Shown: positions 61,401 to 64,000 of the stretch, piece by piece
Numbering within the stretch: the first letter of the stretch is position 1
Layout: every line of letters starts with the position of its first letter
Source: Semisulcospira habei
Taxonomy: Eukaryota; Mollusca; Gastropoda; Semisulcospiridae
Length of the DNA: 64,000 nt
Reading direction: 5' to 3'
NCBI GenBank assembly: GCA_036245525.1
Contig: BTPG01000006.1
Coordinates: 73,396,189-73,460,188, forward strand
Notes under the pieces: model-generated
Told to the model about the DNA's origin: nothing
Databases searched by the model: none
What the model saw: only the letters and a program-made list of their open reading frames with translations
Made by a program: the position numbers and the translations under genes

Positions 61401-62817
61401 AATGCTTGTTTACATAATTTTACACAAAAAGCTTCAGATATTAGTGTCGTTCGTCAAAACAGTGTCATACGTCAAAGAAGAAAAAGTCTTACAACATACA
61501 TTTCGATCCTTGCTGTTCGTCAACAAAGGAATGAATCCCGCGACAATATTGCTCAAAATACTCAAAATTACTGCTTGAAAGTATTTATAGTATCCACACA
61601 TTCACTCTTTCACACAGATAAAACAATAATTCAGTTTTCAGATGTAAATATACATGATTTTATTAGAAATCATATCAGTACCCCTTCTGTGTCCCACCTT
61701 TTGGCACTTAGTCATATATACACATATTTTAAGATTTAAAATATATTGTTTGTTAACAACTTTGGCAAGCTTTTGCTATATTTTATAGTTACACTTTTTC
61801 AGACACAGTTGTGAACATAAAAGTAAATATTTATGTAGTATGCACTTTTAATATTAAATAATAACATTAACAATAATAATAACAATAAATTCATAGTACA
61901 ATTAAAACACTTAAGAGTTAGGAGTACTAATGTATAGCCATTCTGTCTTTCACAGGTATGTTGTTCCGCTGTGTCCAGTACCAGATGCTGACCCACAACC
62001 AACTGGAGCTGACGAAAACCAACTTGGACCAAGCCCCATCTCACTCAGCACTATTAGAGAAGCATGTGTCGCATTTAAATTATCTTTAAATGTAACGGAA
62101 GCTCAAGCAAACTCCATTGAAATAGAGACACGTGGTCAATCCATGTCGGCAAAATGGTTTCACTACAGAAAGTTCAGACTAACTGCATCAGTTGTGCATA
62201 AAGTTGCAAACATGCGGAAATCCACAAATCCGAAAGTGTTTTTTGGCTTCCAAACTGTACTCAAACGCTAGATTTCAAAGTAGGGACATGAAGAATGGAC
62301 TAGAAAGAGAAGCAGCAGCAGCCCAGAGATACAAACTGTCACGTGAACTGGAGGGAGTAGAACTTGTTCTGTCTGAGTCTGGTCTGCGCATCTCTACTGA
62401 GAAGGGATTCATCGGAGCATCCACTGACCGGTTGGCTGTTGAAAAGTCTGGGAGGGTTCGTCTGGTGGAAATAAAGAACCCAGGAAACAGTTGGGAAGAA
62501 AGTGACATGTCTGCAGTACTGCAAAAGCAGTCTTGCTTGAGTGCAGACAAGTCAAGCAAAAGTGGGGTTAGTCTGAAGAAGACTCATCAGTATTACAGCC
62601 AAATCCAGTGTCAACTGTTTGTGTACAAGGTTGAGGAATGTGACTTTGTTTTGTGCACAAAGCATGCCATGCACATTGAGACTATTCAGAAGGATGACAT
62701 TTTCATTCAAGACATGCTCCAAAAGGCAGAAGATTTTTTTGATAATTGTTTCTTGCCAGAAGTTGTTTACCCCATAGTAAAATACAACCTAGACCCAGTT
62801 GACCTGAGAAACTGTTG
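58435..62817 (+). CDS. SWIM zinc finger / YqaJ-type nuclease protein, four exons seen
   Basis: Exons about 58,435-58,886, 59,505-59,681, 60,320-60,472 and 61,956-62,817, all with GT...AG introns and matching phases. Exon 1-2 junction forms a SWIM finger, 'CDCPAG' then 'KGGGCNHIAAVLFALEDF' (CxC...CxH), a DNA- or protein-binding motif. Exon 4 carries the YqaJ-type domain: 'QSMSAKWFHYRKFRLTASVV', 'NGLEREAAAAQRY', 'GFIGASTDRL' and 'RLVEIKNPG', with the Glu, Asp and Glu-x-Lys metal site expected of this exonuclease fold. A one-base shift lies in the T6 run at 62,239-62,244; otherwise open to the stop. YqaJ domains come from phage-type recombination exonucleases; animal SWIM-YqaJ proteins are unassigned in role. 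The 5' end is missing where LINE F abuts. Confidence 0.75.
58930..59160. repeat. Dispersed repeat R2, copy 2
   Basis: Uninterrupted version of 3,386-3,560 plus 3,896-3,945, inside intron 1 of the SWIM/YqaJ gene. It shows what the first copy looked like before the Penelope fragment. Confidence 0.8.
60498..61717. mobile_element. TIR element in intron 3
   Basis: Perfect 24-bp inverted ends at 60,498-60,521 and 61,694-61,717 (containing GACTAAGTGCCAAAAGG and its complement), 1,220 bp apart. No transposase. The interior has several 'TGTCAAAC'/'GTTTGACAC' and 'ATACGTCAA' words. AT-rich flanks prevent a clear target duplication. Non-autonomous DNA transposon of unknown family. Confidence 0.8.
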
Positions 62818-64000
62818 AATGTGTGTAGGTAAATTTGTGTGCCCATTGTTAATGGTTGCTTTTCTTTTGTTCATATAGTTACGCAGTTTGTGATTTTATT
62901 ATTAATGAAAATGTAGGGGTGCAGATCTTAAAGAGAACTGCATTTGGGATACATGTACATTTTTATTGGAAATTTTTGTAGTACTAGTTGTTTGTTGTTG
63001 TTTTTTTTTTGTTTTTGTGGGGGGTGGGGGGCTAATTTAGTCTAGATAGTATGATTTACCAATTTGTCTCCCAAATTGAGTAAAGGCAAAAAAAAAAATT
63101 AAATGGGGGGGGGGGGGGGGGGGGGGTGGTTGCACAAAGAAATCAGAGTATATTCTGAAAGTGCTGTGTTAATATTGTCTGGTTATTTTGATTTATGCTT
63201 GAAAATTCATATTTGTAAAGTTTATATTATTCATTTACACTTTTTCTGAATAGTTACTATGTTGAGAAATACTTACAACTACTGGGGGTGTTCAAGTGCT
63301 CTGACCACAAGTTCATTGTAGGTACACTTTACAAAATAAAGTCCCCCCGTGGTGATTCCGGGGGTTTTCTGTATAAATAGTATCCCCACTTTGTGGAAAT
63401 TTAGTGCTTTAAATTCCCACTGTTCCTATCATTCTCATTTCTTCTGTCTCTTTTCTAATCTATTCTTTCATTCTACTATCTCTCTTATTCACTAGACCAG
63501 TCAGCTACCTTTTTTCTTTGAAAACTCTCCCCAAAACTCATTTGTATATTGGGTCTGTTGGGTCAGTTTGGTGGTATTGGACACCTCTGCCAAATGGTCA
63601 CTAGTGCTTTCCATGAATTGATGTTTTTTAGCTATGTAGTCATTTTCTATGTATGCATTTTGTGACTATTTTTTAATGATGTTTATATTCTATTTTGTTT
63701 TTGTAACCGGGGGTTTAATAAATTAGAATGCGCCTCAGCATCCCCTGCGTGGGATGCCTTTATTGCAAAGTGACCGGCTGGTAGAGTGCCTTCAGTGTTA
63801 CCGTTGGGGTTGTCTCTGCAGATCTTTTGTATGCGGATGGGGAGTGAGGTCGTTTTTTTTTTTGTTATTTTTTTGGTGGTCCTGATTCGGCTCTTCGCAG
63901 TCCGCTGGACCCATATAAGCAATGATTAAACAAACAAAGCCCTAACCACACAATGTCCAAACCCTGCAATAAGCAACCAGGCTGCAATAAGCAATCACAA
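62818..64000 (+). other. 3' flank of SWIM/YqaJ gene
   Basis: Contains AATAAA at about 63,335 and 63,715, either of which could serve polyadenylation, and a G-run at 63,105-63,126. No further gene recognised. Confidence 0.4.

Overview
This is eukaryotic, intron-bearing, repeat-saturated DNA with very long (TC)n, (CA)n and (AT)n microsatellites. The mixture of element families (Penelope-like with GIY-YIG, CR1-like LINEs with an esterase ORF1, RTE LINEs, a Polinton/Maverick remnant, a tRNA-headed SINE ending in (ATT)n, and a SWIM/YqaJ gene) is what is seen in marine molluscs. A gastropod is my best guess, from element style only. No bacterial operon, rRNA or stand-alone tRNA gene was seen.

Layout. 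1-9.1 kb: a broken tyrosine-recombinase-like gene (minus, about 8.0-5.17 kb). Its upstream 1.1 kb repeat is also present at the window start. The segment also holds two TTAA-flanked MITEs, a TIR element, two small Penelope insertions and a 154-bp tandem repeat. 9.1-15 kb: a LINE 3' fragment, a Cys-rich exon, then a decayed Polinton segment (polymerase tail, integrase, small membrane and structural-type ORFs) interrupted by an RTE LINE with a 10-bp target duplication. 15.4-20.2 kb: a MITE, a SINE and a multi-frameshifted pseudogene of a mobile-element-associated invertebrate family. 20.2-26.0 kb: a nearly full-length degenerate RTE LINE with a 14-bp target duplication, carrying a 1.67-kb solo-LTR-like insertion. 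26.0-27.6 kb: a MITE split by another RTE fragment, then a palindrome.

27.6-58.4 kb is an array of CR1-like LINEs (called A to F here, plus tail-only copies), nearly every junction being a (TC)n/(GA)n microsatellite. LINE A (28.09-35.9 kb) and LINE F (minus, 53.4-58.4 kb) have ORF1 and ORF2 sequences, LINE D (46.7-50.5 kb) has only ORF1, and LINE B is split by a 6.5-kb head-to-head Penelope dimer (38,517-45,011) with a 12-bp target duplication. 58.4-62.8 kb: a four-exon gene on the plus strand joining a SWIM zinc finger to a YqaJ-type nuclease domain, with a TIR element in its third intron; 62.8-64 kb is its likely 3' flank.

The strongest signals are the Penelope dimer and its 160-bp miniature at 4.1 kb, the coupling of LINEs to TC microsatellites, a 3'-terminal hairpin in the LINEs with compensatory base changes, and tandem repeats placed between ORF1 and ORF2 in two separate LINE copies. 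Many LINE frameshifts lie in runs of six to eight identical bases, so some elements may be less damaged than the sequence suggests.
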